From positions 71,033-135,032 of the forward strand of contig DLHI01000010.1 in NCBI GenBank assembly GCA_002483135.1: a DNA stretch of 64,000 nucleotides. Direction: 5' to 3'. Positions within the stretch are counted from its first letter, which is position 1. The number at the start of each line of letters is the position of its first letter. Below, in pieces: positions 18,407-26,917 of the stretch. The notes under the pieces are model-generated. The model saw nothing but the letters and a program-made list of their open reading frames with translations, made no database searches and was not told the origin of the DNA. The DNA is from Hyphomonadaceae bacterium UBA7672. GTDB taxonomy: Bacteria > Pseudomonadota > Alphaproteobacteria > Caulobacterales > Hyphomonadaceae. The position numbers and the translations under genes are program-made.

Positions 18407-18900
18407 TTGCCGAGATTGCCGGATGCTTTCCTGTGGCACGCTGTTGATGATGAGCGTGACGTTCTCGACATCGTCGCCCAAACGCGGCGCGACATACGAG
18501 CAGCACTGAAACTGTTGAAGCAGATGCTTCGTAGCCAACCGGTCGAGCCCGAGAGCATCGTCACTGATAGACTTGCATCGTATGGGTCAGCGCTTCGGGC
18601 GCTCCGCAGGGAGGGAGTGCATCGTCCCGGTCGCTTGCGCCGAAAAACTGCGCCGAGGACTCACATCTTCCAATCCGAAGGTGCGAGCCAAAGGTGCGCC
18701 GATTCAAGTCCCGAGAGTCGGCGCAGCGAATTCTGACGACGCGCGCAGCGATCCGTAACGCATTCGATGTTCAAAGAGACATGATCAGTCGGCTGACGCT
18801 CCGGATCTTTCGCGAACGGGCGGACGATATCTGGGCGGGGCGGTCGCGAGAACGAAATCACGCTTCTCACAGGGGGTCGCGTGCCGTCGAGTTCAGCTGA
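18407..18900 (+). pseudogene. IS6-family transposase remnant
   Basis: The 5' third is missing. The match begins at LWHAVDDERDVLDIV, continues through SIVTDRLASYGSAL (second catalytic Asp), and loses frame near 18600. It picks up again in another frame from about 18694 (MRRFKSRESAQRILTTRAAI ... RLTLRIFRE) and ends near AGTTCAGCTGA (18890-18900). The catalytic Glu region is scrambled, so the gene is dead. It is the third copy of this family in the island and marks the end of the second RND module. Confidence 0.75.
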
Positions 18901-19528
18901 CGGCTCCTCGGCCAAAGTCTTTGCAAAAGTCCGGAAGCGGTTGAGAGAAAAGATTCTTTAACTTGGGATGCCCTTCGAGGGGCTTGGTTCACGCGGGTGT
19001 ATCGAACTCAAGCGATGGGCCAAGTCTTTCCCACTTTGGAAACATCGCCCAGAAACTGATGGACCGCTCCGAACATCAGCCCAGCAGGGAGCCGTCGCGA
19101 TGAATCAGAAGAGGAACAGCAGAAAGGCAAAAGCCGATGCGCCCTATGCCAGTCAAGCATTTCCAGCGGGGCCAAATGTCCCTCGTTGGGGGTCGCGTCC
19201 TGCCAGTAGATCACCTTGTCGTCGGCTGGAGGCAGTGTTCGGATCATACGACGCCATGCCGTCAGCCAAACTTGATCTGAATCGCACCCTGGCCGGTCAT
19301 TTCCGGGTGACTAGCGCTGCGTACCAGCCGCGTTGGTTTGGTGCTTTGTATAGGTCGTCACAACTCCGAGGTTGCGAGTATGCGATCCGGTAGTCTGGCA
19401 AGTTCAGTTGAATGCGGCGAAAGTTCCCCTGCACCGGACATGGCGTTCAATCCAAGGGATTCGGAAGGGCCGTGCGTAGAAGCTTCGAGAACCCCAGTCC
19501 ATGGAATATACGAGTGAGGATCAACAGG
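18901..19528. other. intergenic stretch before copA, no gene recognised
   Basis: No frame here looks like a known protein. A minus-strand frame at 19008-19247 (79 codons; APLEMLDWHRAH, LMFGAVHQFLGDV) has a faintly protein-like run and may be a decayed gene, but I cannot name it. The last 30 bases hold GAGGA at 19516-19520, a good ribosome-binding site for the copA start at 19529. Confidence 0.4.
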
Positions 19529-21340
19529 ATGGTTGGTAGGCCGCTACGAGAACTAGGCCGACGCCAGTTTCTGGTCGGGACAGCGATGGCGGGCGTCGCG
19601 ATGACTGCCAGCCCGCTTGGCTGGGCGCAGCAATTGCCAGCCGAAGCTGACGCACCCAAGATTCTCTCTGGCTCAGATATCTATCTGACGATCGGCCACG
19701 GCCAGATCACGATAGATGGCAGGACAGGGCACGCCATCACCATCAACGGCTCCGTTCCCGGACCGACAATCCGTCTCAAGGAAGGTCAGACAGTCCGACT
19801 GCATGTCACGAACACGCTCGAAGAAGACACGTCGATCCACTGGCACGGACTTCTGGTGCCGTTCGAAATGGATGGCGTGCCCGGCGTCAGTTTTCCAGGC
19901 ATCCGCCCCGGCGAGACTTTCACATACGAATTCCCTGTGAAGCAGTCGGGCACCTACTGGTTCCACAGTCACTCCGGCCTGCAGGAGCAGGAGGGACACT
20001 ACGCGGCGATGATCATCGATCCCGCGGGTCCCGATCCAGTGGCATATGATCGCGAGCACGTCATCGTCTTGTCGGACTACAGTTTCATCCATCCACACCG
20101 CCTGTTCCAGAAGCTCAAGCAGGAAGCGGGCGTCTTCAATTTTCAGAAGCAGACCATAGCCGGGCTTCTGGCTGGCAAGGACCAGTCACTGGCAGAGCGC
20201 ATGCAGTGGGCCCGCGAACTCATGGATCCGACGGATATCTCGGACATTACCGGGGCGGTCTATTCCTTCCTCGTCAACGGTCGCGGACCTGCCGATAACT
20301 GGACAGGACTCTTCACGCCCGGCGAGCGCGTACGTCTGCGCTTCATCAACGCCGCGGCGCAGACCATATTCAATGTGCGCATTCCTGGTCTGAAGCTCAA
20401 CGTCGTTGCGACCGACGGGCAGAACGTTCGCCCCGTCACGGTCGACGAATTCCAGATCGGTAATGCGGAGACGTACGACGTCCTCGTCACGCCGACCGAA
20501 GATCGCGCGTTTACGCTGGTTGCTGAGGCCGTCGATCGTTCGGGGATGGCGCGCGCAACGCTTGCGCCCCGCCTTGGCATGACAGCGGAGGTCCCACCGC
20601 TGCGGGAACGCCCTCTCGGCACCATGAAAGATATGGGCATGGCGCACGACATGGGCGGCATGAGCGGGGCGGAGCACGCCGGCCATGCGGGTATGGCTGC
20701 GATGGCTGTACCTGGGATGGCGGCGCCGCGCGCGCGCGGGTCCGACGTCATGGGCGATATGGCGGGGATGGAAGGCATGGACATGTCCATGCGGAACTGG
20801 ATGAACGCCCCGCAGGTCGAGCTCGGGCCGGGTGTGCAGTCAATTGCCCCCATGCCGATGGATCGCACGGGAGAGACCGGGCAGGGCCTTGAGAGCGTTG
20901 GTCATCGTGTTCTTGTCTACAAGGATCTGATCGCTCTTGAACCCAACGCCGACACACGTGCGCCATCGCGTGAACTGGAGATCCGCCTCACCGGCAACAT
21001 GGAGCGATTCATGTGGGGCTTCGACGGCAAGAAGTTCTCCGAAAAGCCGGCGCCCTATGGCTTCCGCAAGAACGAACGTGTCCGCGTCAGCCTTGTCAAC
21101 GACACCATGATGGCGCACCCCATTCACTTGCATGGTCACTTTTTTGAACTGGCGCACCGTGCCCCTCTTGGCCACATGCCGCGCAAGCACACGGTCATTG
21201 TCGCACCGGGCGGGATTGTGAAGTTCGACTTCACGGCCGAGCCGGGTGACTGGGCGTTTCACTGCCACATGCTCTACCACATGCACGCTGGGATGTTTCA
21301 GGTCTTCACCGTACGCCCGCTCGATGGAGCTGCCGCATGA
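19529..21340 (+). CDS. copA: multicopper oxidase CopA, periplasmic
   Basis: A 603-residue protein with a Tat signal (GRRQFLVGTAMAG) and three cupredoxin domains. All four copper-ligand segments are visible: HWHGLLVPFEMDG, YWFHSHSGLQEQEG, HPIHLHGHFF and WAFHCHMLYHMHAGMF. A Met/His-rich region in the middle (HDMGGMSGAEH, DMAGMEGMDMSM) probably loads Cu(I). CopA oxidises Cu(I) to the less toxic Cu(II) in the periplasm. The start at 19529 directly precedes the Tat signal and follows a good ribosome-binding site, whereas the longer frame upstream has neither. It is coupled to copB by a 4-base overlap. Confidence 0.93.
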   Translation: MVGRPLRELGRRQFLVGTAMAGVAMTASPLGWAQQLPAEADAPKILSGSDIYLTIGHGQITIDGRTGHAITINGSVPGPTIRLKEGQTVRLHVTNTLEEDTSIHWHGLLVPFEMDGVPGVSFPGIRPGETFTYEFPVKQSGTYWFHSHSGLQEQEGHYAAMIIDPAGPDPVAYDREHVIVLSDYSFIHPHRLFQKLKQEAGVFNFQKQTIAGLLAGKDQSLAERMQWARELMDPTDISDITGAVYSFLVNGRGPADNWTGLFTPGERVRLRFINAAAQTIFNVRIPGLKLNVVATDGQNVRPVTVDEFQIGNAETYDVLVTPTEDRAFTLVAEAVDRSGMARATLAPRLGMTAEVPPLRERPLGTMKDMGMAHDMGGMSGAEHAGHAGMAAMAVPGMAAPRARGSDVMGDMAGMEGMDMSMRNWMNAPQVELGPGVQSIAPMPMDRTGETGQGLESVGHRVLVYKDLIALEPNADTRAPSRELEIRLTGNMERFMWGFDGKKFSEKPAPYGFRKNERVRVSLVNDTMMAHPIHLHGHFFELAHRAPLGHMPRKHTVIVAPGGIVKFDFTAEPGDWAFHCHMLYHMHAGMFQVFTVRPLDGAAA

Positions 21341-22356
21341 ACCGGTATCTTCTTCTTGCCGCTCTATCCCTTGGCATAGCAGCTCCGGCGCTCGCACAAC
21401 ACGAAGGCCATGGGACGGCACAGACGCCGGCTCCTCAGGTGCCCATGGCCCCAAAGCCCGCGCCCCAAACGCCCGCGCCAGAGACCCCAGCGCCGCAACC
21501 GCAACCTGCAGCGCCTGCTGAACCGCACGCACAGCATGATCACGGCGGTAACCCCGCCGCTGGTGCGCCGGACCAGCATGCTGGCCACGGCATGGCCGAG
21601 GAGTTCGTCGATCCGCCGGAGGCTGGCAATGATGTACCGCCTGACGCGCCAGCTGAGTTTGCGGCCGACCGTTTCTTTGGAGTGGACGACATGAACCGGG
21701 CGCGCGGCATCCTGCGCGACGAGCATGGTGGTGCGCTGACCTACAAGATCATGGGCGACATGATCGAGTATCGCAGCCAGGACGGCGAGGATGGCTATGC
21801 ATGGAATGGCGAAGCATGGTTCGGCGGCGACATCGATCGCTTTGTCATCAAGACCGAAGGCGAAGGCGGCGAGGATATCGAGAGCGCAGAAATCCAGGCG
21901 CTCTACTCGCGCGCTTGGGATCACGTAACGGACCTTCAGATTGGCATCCGGCAGGACATCGAACCTTCTCCTTCGCGTACTTACCTCGCGCTCGGCTTTG
22001 AAACGGTCCTGCCTTACTGGTTCGAGGTTGAAGGAGCGCTGTTCGTCGGCGAACGCGGCCAGGTGCTTGGGCGCCTCGATGGCGACTACGATTTCCAGCT
22101 AACGCAGCGACTCGTCCTTCAGCCGCGCGCCGAGATGAATTTCGCCGCCAAAGACGATGCTGCCATTGGCCTTGGCTCTGGTCTCTCTGACGCGGAGCTA
22201 GGTCTGCGTCTCCGCTATGAGTTTCAGCGTGAATTCGCCCCCTACATAGGGGTCTCGTGGGAACGAAAGTTCGGAGACACTGCCGACTATGCCCTCGCCG
22301 ACGGGGAGAGCGCCGAGACAACTAGTTTCGTCGTTGGTTTGCGAGCTTGGTACTGA
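21337..22356 (+). CDS. copB: outer-membrane copper resistance protein CopB
   Basis: A 339-residue protein with a signal peptide ending ALAQ. A Pro/Ala/His/Met-rich linker (HEGHGTAQTPAPQVPMAPKPAP, HAQHDHGGN, DQHAGHGM) precedes the CopB beta-barrel domain from about residue 110, and it ends in an aromatic residue (RAWY) as outer-membrane barrels do. CopB is needed with CopA for full copper resistance; its exact transport role is not settled. It is cotranscribed with copA. Confidence 0.9.
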   Translation: MNRYLLLAALSLGIAAPALAQHEGHGTAQTPAPQVPMAPKPAPQTPAPETPAPQPQPAAPAEPHAQHDHGGNPAAGAPDQHAGHGMAEEFVDPPEAGNDVPPDAPAEFAADRFFGVDDMNRARGILRDEHGGALTYKIMGDMIEYRSQDGEDGYAWNGEAWFGGDIDRFVIKTEGEGGEDIESAEIQALYSRAWDHVTDLQIGIRQDIEPSPSRTYLALGFETVLPYWFEVEGALFVGERGQVLGRLDGDYDFQLTQRLVLQPRAEMNFAAKDDAAIGLGSGLSDAELGLRLRYEFQREFAPYIGVSWERKFGDTADYALADGESAETTSFVVGLRAWY

Positions 22357-22470
22357 GGGACGTAGATTGACGGAATGCAACCAGACTGCTGGCTGTGGCC
22401 AGTTGTTGCGCCCGGACGGGCGAGCGCTGAAGGGGCCTAAACAACCTTAGCTAGCTACCATCCTGTCGAA

Positions 22471-23571
22471 TTGAGGTTCGGTGAGGGGTTCGTTTGCCTC
22501 GTGCGTACCTGTTCCAACGGGGCAGCACCTGAAGGTGCGACAGCGGTACGGAGCGGCAGGCATTTGGCAAACATAACTGAAATCGTGAGGTGCCCATCAT
22601 CACATGGGCCCCTGAAGCTTGATCACGCCGAGGGTAGGTTCGTTTCGTCGAATGGAACAGCCTATTCATTCGACGACAACATCGCGCGTTTTCTGACACC
22701 TGTGGCTGCCAATGATGGCAATCGTAGCACCCGGGCCTTCTACGACGAAGGCGGCTGGGCGAAAGACGCTGATGGTCTTTACGAAGACACCAAAAGATTT
22801 GTCGATACGCGACCGGCGTCGCTCCGCTTTACGCGCGCCTGTATGAGCCGGCTGCAAAAGTACTTCAACAAGGGTGGTCAGTACTTGCTGGATGCGGGAA
22901 GCGGCCCGATCGCGCATAAAGAGCTTCAGGGATATGGTGACAAGTTTGCCAAGCGGGTTTGCCTTGACCTCTCGATTCCAGCGCTGCGAGAAGCGCGGCG
23001 GAAGCTTGGCGACCGCGGCATCTATCTTCAAGGTGATCTCACAAACTTACCGATCCAGTCGGACGTAATCGATGCCGTGATGAGCTTTCACGTAATCTAT
23101 CAGTTGCCGCCCGATCTACAGGCAGCTGCGTTTCGCGAGCTGTGGCGTGTACTGAAACCCGGCGGCGTAGCTGTCATCGTCTATTGGTGGGCAGAGCCGA
23201 AACTCGCCTGGCGGGTTGAACGAGTCGCGAATGCTCTGCTTGGCAAACGAGAGCAGGAAACTGATCAGACGCGCCAAACAGAGTCAGCTAGTGTTCCTGA
23301 CCACAATCCGCTTTCTTTCGAGTGGTTCAGTGCGCAGGACTGGCCGTTCAAGTACAAACTCGACGTCTACCGGGTTGTGCCAAACTCGTTTCTCAAATCC
23401 TCGATCCCCGACGATTGGCGAGGTGCCGCGTTCTTGGGGCTCCTGATGACGTTTCAGAAGGTCGCTCCTCGGTACTGTGGCAAGCATGGCCTGATGCCCG
23501 CCATCGTCGTCCGGAAGAGTCACCCTTCAGAGCCGTCGCGCTATATTGAGGCATCTGTACGGAATCGCTAG
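22471..23571 (+). CDS. Trm112-like domain plus class I methyltransferase
   Basis: 366 residues from the first Met; the true start may be later, since residues 1-35 are not typical (GTG 22585, before RCPSSHGPLKL, is one choice). The next 40 residues resemble the Trm112-like domain often fused to methyltransferases. A Rossmann methyltransferase follows, with LLDAGSGPIAHKEL as the SAM-binding motif and VMSFHVIYQLPP and ELWRVLKPGGVAVIV as later motifs. The C-terminal 120 residues are unassigned. The substrate is unknown. It sits between copB and an NTF2-like gene inside a metal island, so a link to metal stress is possible but not shown. Confidence 0.7.
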   Translation: MRFGEGFVCLVRTCSNGAAPEGATAVRSGRHLANITEIVRCPSSHGPLKLDHAEGRFVSSNGTAYSFDDNIARFLTPVAANDGNRSTRAFYDEGGWAKDADGLYEDTKRFVDTRPASLRFTRACMSRLQKYFNKGGQYLLDAGSGPIAHKELQGYGDKFAKRVCLDLSIPALREARRKLGDRGIYLQGDLTNLPIQSDVIDAVMSFHVIYQLPPDLQAAAFRELWRVLKPGGVAVIVYWWAEPKLAWRVERVANALLGKREQETDQTRQTESASVPDHNPLSFEWFSAQDWPFKYKLDVYRVVPNSFLKSSIPDDWRGAAFLGLLMTFQKVAPRYCGKHGLMPAIVVRKSHPSEPSRYIEASVRNR

Positions 23572-23658
23572 CCGTTTCTCAATCAGACTATCAACGGCTC
23601 GTTGTGGGCGATGTGGCAATCTCATCAAGTCAACACTGGAACGAGATTGGAGAAAATA

Positions 23659-24147
23659 ATGACACGCCAATGGATCCGGTTGCTGGTGATAGCCTCACTT
23701 CTCACGACAGCACCCGCTGCGGCCGTCGCGCAGAACAGTCATGCGCACGTGGTGGTCGTTATGTCGTTGGAAGCACAGGAAGCCGCAAAAGTGGTCGATG
23801 CTTTCCATGCTGCGCTCGTCAATAGCGATGGCGCTGCTGCCGCAGCGCTACTGGCCGTAGATGCGTTGATTTTCGAGAGCGGCCATGCCGAACGCTCTAG
23901 AGCCGAATACGCTTCGCATCATGCTGGCGCCGATGCTGCCTACGCCGCTGCTGTTCCCTCGAAGCTCACGCAACGCAGTGGCTTTGTCCAAGGCGATACC
24001 GCCTGGATCGTCAGCGAGAACCGCGCAACAGGGAGCTACAAGGACAAACCCGTCGACCGCGTGACGACTGAGACGATGATCCTGCGCAAGACCGCCGAAG
24101 GCTGGCGCATTGCCCACATCCATTGGTCTTCGCGTGCCGCGACATAG
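23659..24147 (+). CDS. secreted NTF2-like (SnoaL/DUF4440) protein
   Basis: 162 residues: a signal peptide ending AVAQ, then an NTF2-like alpha+beta fold suggested by AAKVVDAFHAALVNSDGAAAAALLAVDALIFESG and the closing TTETMILRKTAEGWRIAHIHWSS. Such domains bind small ligands or act as minor enzymes. Nothing in the sequence fixes the ligand; one His pair, YASHHAG, could touch metal. It starts after GGAGA at 23649-23653 and converges on the sigma-factor gene. Similar small proteins often accompany copper genes, but I cannot give a function. Confidence 0.7.
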   Translation: MTRQWIRLLVIASLLTTAPAAAVAQNSHAHVVVVMSLEAQEAAKVVDAFHAALVNSDGAAAAALLAVDALIFESGHAERSRAEYASHHAGADAAYAAAVPSKLTQRSGFVQGDTAWIVSENRATGSYKDKPVDRVTTETMILRKTAEGWRIAHIHWSSRAAT

Positions 24148-24154
24148 TTTGAGA

Positions 24155-24742
24155 TCAAGGATCATCGACATCAAGGCCGTCGGCCTTGAGGGCATCTGCA
24201 AGCAGCCGGCGCGCACGATAGACGCGGGTTTCGACGGCCTTGGCCGAGATTCCAAGCGTCTCGCCAGCTGCCGCCTGGGACAAACCTTCGAAGGCCGTAA
24301 GGAGAAGGGGCTCCTTCAGCTGGGCAGGCAGGGCGGCTATCGCCCGGTCGAGGCGGGTCAGCGCGATCTCATTATTGTCCTCGGAGTTTACCGAGGCGTT
24401 GACGTCGGGCGCTGCAGTGGTTTCATCAAGCGTCTTGGCCGCATAGAAGAACTTCCTGACAACGCGGCGGCGACCCCAGTCCCGGCATTTGTTGAGCGCG
24501 ATCCGGCGAAGCCAGGTCGCCGCCGGACGACCGCGATCATAACGCCCGAGCGCTCGCCAAGCCGAAACGAAGGTTTCCTGGAGGAGATCATACGCTTCAT
24601 CGGCATCGCCAACGTAGCGGCGGATGAAGCGGTAGAGTGGCTCCTGGTGGCGCCGGACAATTTGGTTGAAGGCGGAACGATCTCCCTTGATGGAACGTGC
24701 GGTAAGCACGGCGTCGCTATCGTCCGGATTGGTTCCGCTCAT
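24155..24742 (-). CDS. cnrH: ECF sigma factor, CnrH-type
   Basis: A 195-residue sigma factor with region 2 (LYRFIRRYVGDADEAYDLLQETF, then WLRRIALNKCRDW) and region 4 (LPAQLKEPLLLTAFEGLSQAAAGETLG, then KAVETRVYRARRLL). There is no sigma-1.1 or sigma-3 domain. Its start overlaps the stop of the CnrX-like gene by 4 bases, and the order Y-X-H matches the cnr locus of Cupriavidus. It would be held by the membrane anti-sigma protein until metal arrives, then direct transcription of metal-efflux genes. The targets are not readable here with confidence. Confidence 0.85.
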   Translation of the reverse strand: MSGTNPDDSDAVLTARSIKGDRSAFNQIVRRHQEPLYRFIRRYVGDADEAYDLLQETFVSAWRALGRYDRGRPAATWLRRIALNKCRDWGRRRVVRKFFYAAKTLDETTAAPDVNASVNSEDNNEIALTRLDRAIAALPAQLKEPLLLTAFEGLSQAAAGETLGISAKAVETRVYRARRLLADALKADGLDVDDP

Positions 24743-25179
24743 TTGGCTTCGGCGGTCAACGCCTCGCCGATCCTGTCGTCGAACTGCTTGCGCTGTTCCG
24801 GGGTGAGCACCGCGCGCATGGCGAAGACATGCGCAATCGTCTCCGTCTGAAGCGCTCCCATAGCATCGTGGAAATGATGGACAGCAGCCTCGACGGCTGG
24901 TCCTGCCGTCTCGCTTGCCCGGATTGCAGCGGCCAGCTCAGCATTGGCCTCGCGCATCTCGCTTTCCAGGGCTTGCCGCCGCGCTGCAAAGTCCGCCTCG
25001 AGAACGTGAAGCGCTTTTTCCTGTTCGGCTGTCAGCGAAAGTTCGTCATGCACCATTGCGTGCAGGGACCGATCATGTGGTGGGGCAGCAAGCAGTTGGT
25101 GGCCCAGCCACATGCCGGCGATCCCGGCCGCGAAGGCGAGGACAACCGTGATGATGGCGCTGCGCACCGAAACCTTCAC
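24739..25179 (-). CDS. cnrX: CnrX-like periplasmic metal sensor
   Basis: A 146-residue membrane-anchored periplasmic sensor (one N-terminal helix, then a four-helix metal-resistance domain). Counted from the GTG at 25179, His 40, His 44, Glu 61, His 117 and Met 121 match in spacing the five Ni/Co ligands of CnrX (His 42, His 46, Glu 63, His 119, Met 123). The GTG start is preferred over an ATG at 25221 because it makes the usual 4-base overlap (GTGA) with the gene upstream and has GGAG 8 bases before it. It would relieve CnrY inhibition of the sigma factor when Ni or Co binds. Confidence 0.85.
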   Translation of the reverse strand: MKVSVRSAIITVVLAFAAGIAGMWLGHQLLAAPPHDRSLHAMVHDELSLTAEQEKALHVLEADFAARRQALESEMREANAELAAAIRASETAGPAVEAAVHHFHDAMGALQTETIAHVFAMRAVLTPEQRKQFDDRIGEALTAEAK

Positions 25180-25469
25180 TCGGAAGGCTCCAGCAGGGTT
25201 GACGGCGCAAGGCTGGACCAAGCGGCAAATGGCGATGGGGAGGGCGCCACGGCTGATGCGGTCGAGGCGCTTACGGCAGCGCCGCCCATTACGAGGAGCG
25301 CCATAGCGGCGGTGCGCAGCCGCCAGGTCTGGCCGGCAATTATTGCACGCTCCGAGAGCTGCTCGCCGATTTCGGCGGTTACGCCGCCAAGATCACGATC
25401 TAGCGGCTGCTGGTTCAATTTGGCCAGCAAATGGTCGAGTTTTGGCGACATGCCGGTCTCCCAATACAT
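25176..25469 (-). CDS. cnrY: CnrY-like membrane anti-sigma factor
   Basis: A 97-residue protein with a cytosolic N-terminus (MSPKLDHLLAKLNQQ from an alternative Met at 25451), one transmembrane helix near residues 50-70 and a short periplasmic tail with SPFAAWSSLAP. CnrY of Cupriavidus has nearly the same length, layout and a comparable SPF-containing tail. The N-terminal segment would bind the ECF sigma factor. It leads the YXH operon, with 4-base overlaps between all three genes. Because overall conservation in this family is low, the name rests mainly on position and layout. Confidence 0.7.
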   Translation of the reverse strand: MYWETGMSPKLDHLLAKLNQQPLDRDLGGVTAEIGEQLSERAIIAGQTWRLRTAAMALLVMGGAAVSASTASAVAPSPSPFAAWSSLAPSTLLEPSE

Positions 25470-25597
25470 CCGTCTCTGCCAGTCTATACGCAGGGGAGGC
25501 GGAATTCACGCAAGGATTAGGCAGGCATACGATGCTTGGCCGCTGTCGGCGGAATTGCAGGCCCAGCGAACCATCCTGCACGGAAACCAGGCCTCAG

Positions 25598-26449
25598 TTA
25601 CTCGGCAGGGCCACCAATCGTGGTGGCGGCGGAAATAGCAATAATGGCCACTGCAAACAGGATCGCCTCGCAAAGCAGCGTAACGCGCAGCCACTTCCGG
25701 CCGATGGCCGGATCAGCTGCGACTTTGGCTGTGATGTCCTGCTTGTTCAGGGCGCCGAGGCTCATCGCGACAATGCCGATCGCGAGCTTGGCGAGCAGAA
25801 GAAGACCATAAGTCGTACCGAATAGCTTCTCCGGGTCGCCGGCCAATGTCCAGGCGAGCCATCCGCCAAGTGCGATCAGAACAGGAATGGCTACCACGGC
25901 TATTGCACTGAATCGTCGGAGACGGGAAAGAAGTTCAGAGTCTTCCTGCGTCAGGGCCGGATAGAGACTGACCGGAGCGGCCATCCAGAAGCCTGCGATG
26001 AAGACATGCACGGCGACCGCGATCGGCGCGAGGCCAGGATCGGCCAGACCCTGCGCGTGTCCCGCGAGGCCGAATCCAAAACTAAGGGCGGCTGCTCCAA
26101 GGGCGGCAGTAAGCCGTGACCCGAACCAGACGCCTCCGACTGAGACGGCGGCTCCTGCAAGGATCGCAAGTGTCGAATCGCCGAGGACCATCCACGCCAG
26201 CGGCATCAGTTCGGAATCGAAGACATTAGTCCCATCTCCCATCTGCGCGATGAGAATGCCGAACCGCACCATGGTGAACAAAGCGACGGCAAGACCGGTC
26301 AGGGCGATGCGCGACCGCAGGCCCCGAAATGAATCACGCTCCACGATGCCCAAGGCAGCATGGAGCGCGAAACCGATCGTCAGAAGCGCAAAAAGATTGA
26401 GACCAATCCGGTCGGCGAACTGCAGAAGTGACAGTTCGTCCCCGGTCAC
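25598..26449 (-). CDS. copD: copper resistance membrane protein CopD
   Basis: A 283-residue polytopic inner-membrane protein, about eight helices, matching the CopD family (LLQFADRIGLNLFALL, GGWLAWTLAGDPEKLFGTTYGLLLLAKLAIG, LRVTLLCEAILFAVAI). CopD is thought to move copper from CopC across the inner membrane. It begins 4 bases after the copC stop, so the pair is one transcription unit. Transmembrane His and Trp residues typical of the family are visible. Confidence 0.88.
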   Translation of the reverse strand: MTGDELSLLQFADRIGLNLFALLTIGFALHAALGIVERDSFRGLRSRIALTGLAVALFTMVRFGILIAQMGDGTNVFDSELMPLAWMVLGDSTLAILAGAAVSVGGVWFGSRLTAALGAAALSFGFGLAGHAQGLADPGLAPIAVAVHVFIAGFWMAAPVSLYPALTQEDSELLSRLRRFSAIAVVAIPVLIALGGWLAWTLAGDPEKLFGTTYGLLLLAKLAIGIVAMSLGALNKQDITAKVAADPAIGRKWLRVTLLCEAILFAVAIIAISAATTIGGPAE

Positions 26450-26453
26450 GATG

Positions 26454-26810
26454 CTACTGGCCCGTCACCGTGAAACGCACGGCTCCTGGCATGGCATGAC
26501 CGTCCCTCGCCATCGACTTCCACGACAGCGTGTAGGAGCCCTTTTCGAGCTTCGGCAGAGGGATCGTGAACTCCGTGCCCATCGTCTTCGAAGGCTTGAA
26601 ATCGACCGCGATCATCTTTTTGTTCGCGTCCATCAACATGAGGCTGGTGATGGCGCTCTCGTGCTGGAATGTCACTTTGAACTCGGCCGGGGCCTGCGCG
26701 AGGCTGGCCTTGTCGTGAATGCTGGTTTCCATCATGCCGCCGTGGGCGAAGGCGGGCGATGCGCCCAGAAGAGCCGCCGTCAGCATGAGAGTGAGAAGCT
26801 TGTTTTTCAT
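26454..26810 (-). CDS. copC: periplasmic copper-binding protein CopC
   Basis: A 118-residue protein with a signal peptide ending PAFA and a CopC beta-sandwich. Cleavage leaves His as the first mature residue (HGGMMETS), the Cu(II) ligand of the CopC brace, and the C-terminal SMARDGHAMPGAVRFTV carries the second conserved Asp/His. It binds periplasmic copper and delivers it to CopD. It lies 107 bases downstream of the Cu ATPase on the same strand; that gap holds a GCCGCA/TGCGGC hairpin (26829-26847) of unknown use. Confidence 0.9.
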   Translation of the reverse strand: MKNKLLTLMLTAALLGASPAFAHGGMMETSIHDKASLAQAPAEFKVTFQHESAITSLMLMDANKKMIAVDFKPSKTMGTEFTIPLPKLEKGSYTLSWKSMARDGHAMPGAVRFTVTGQ

Positions 26811-26917
26811 AGGATGCTCGTTGATCTAGCCGCATTTTTTGTGCGGCGGGGAGGGGTTCACAAGTAATACGCGCCCTTTGGGCGGAGCCCTCATGGAAGG
26901 CGACGCCCATTGGAATC

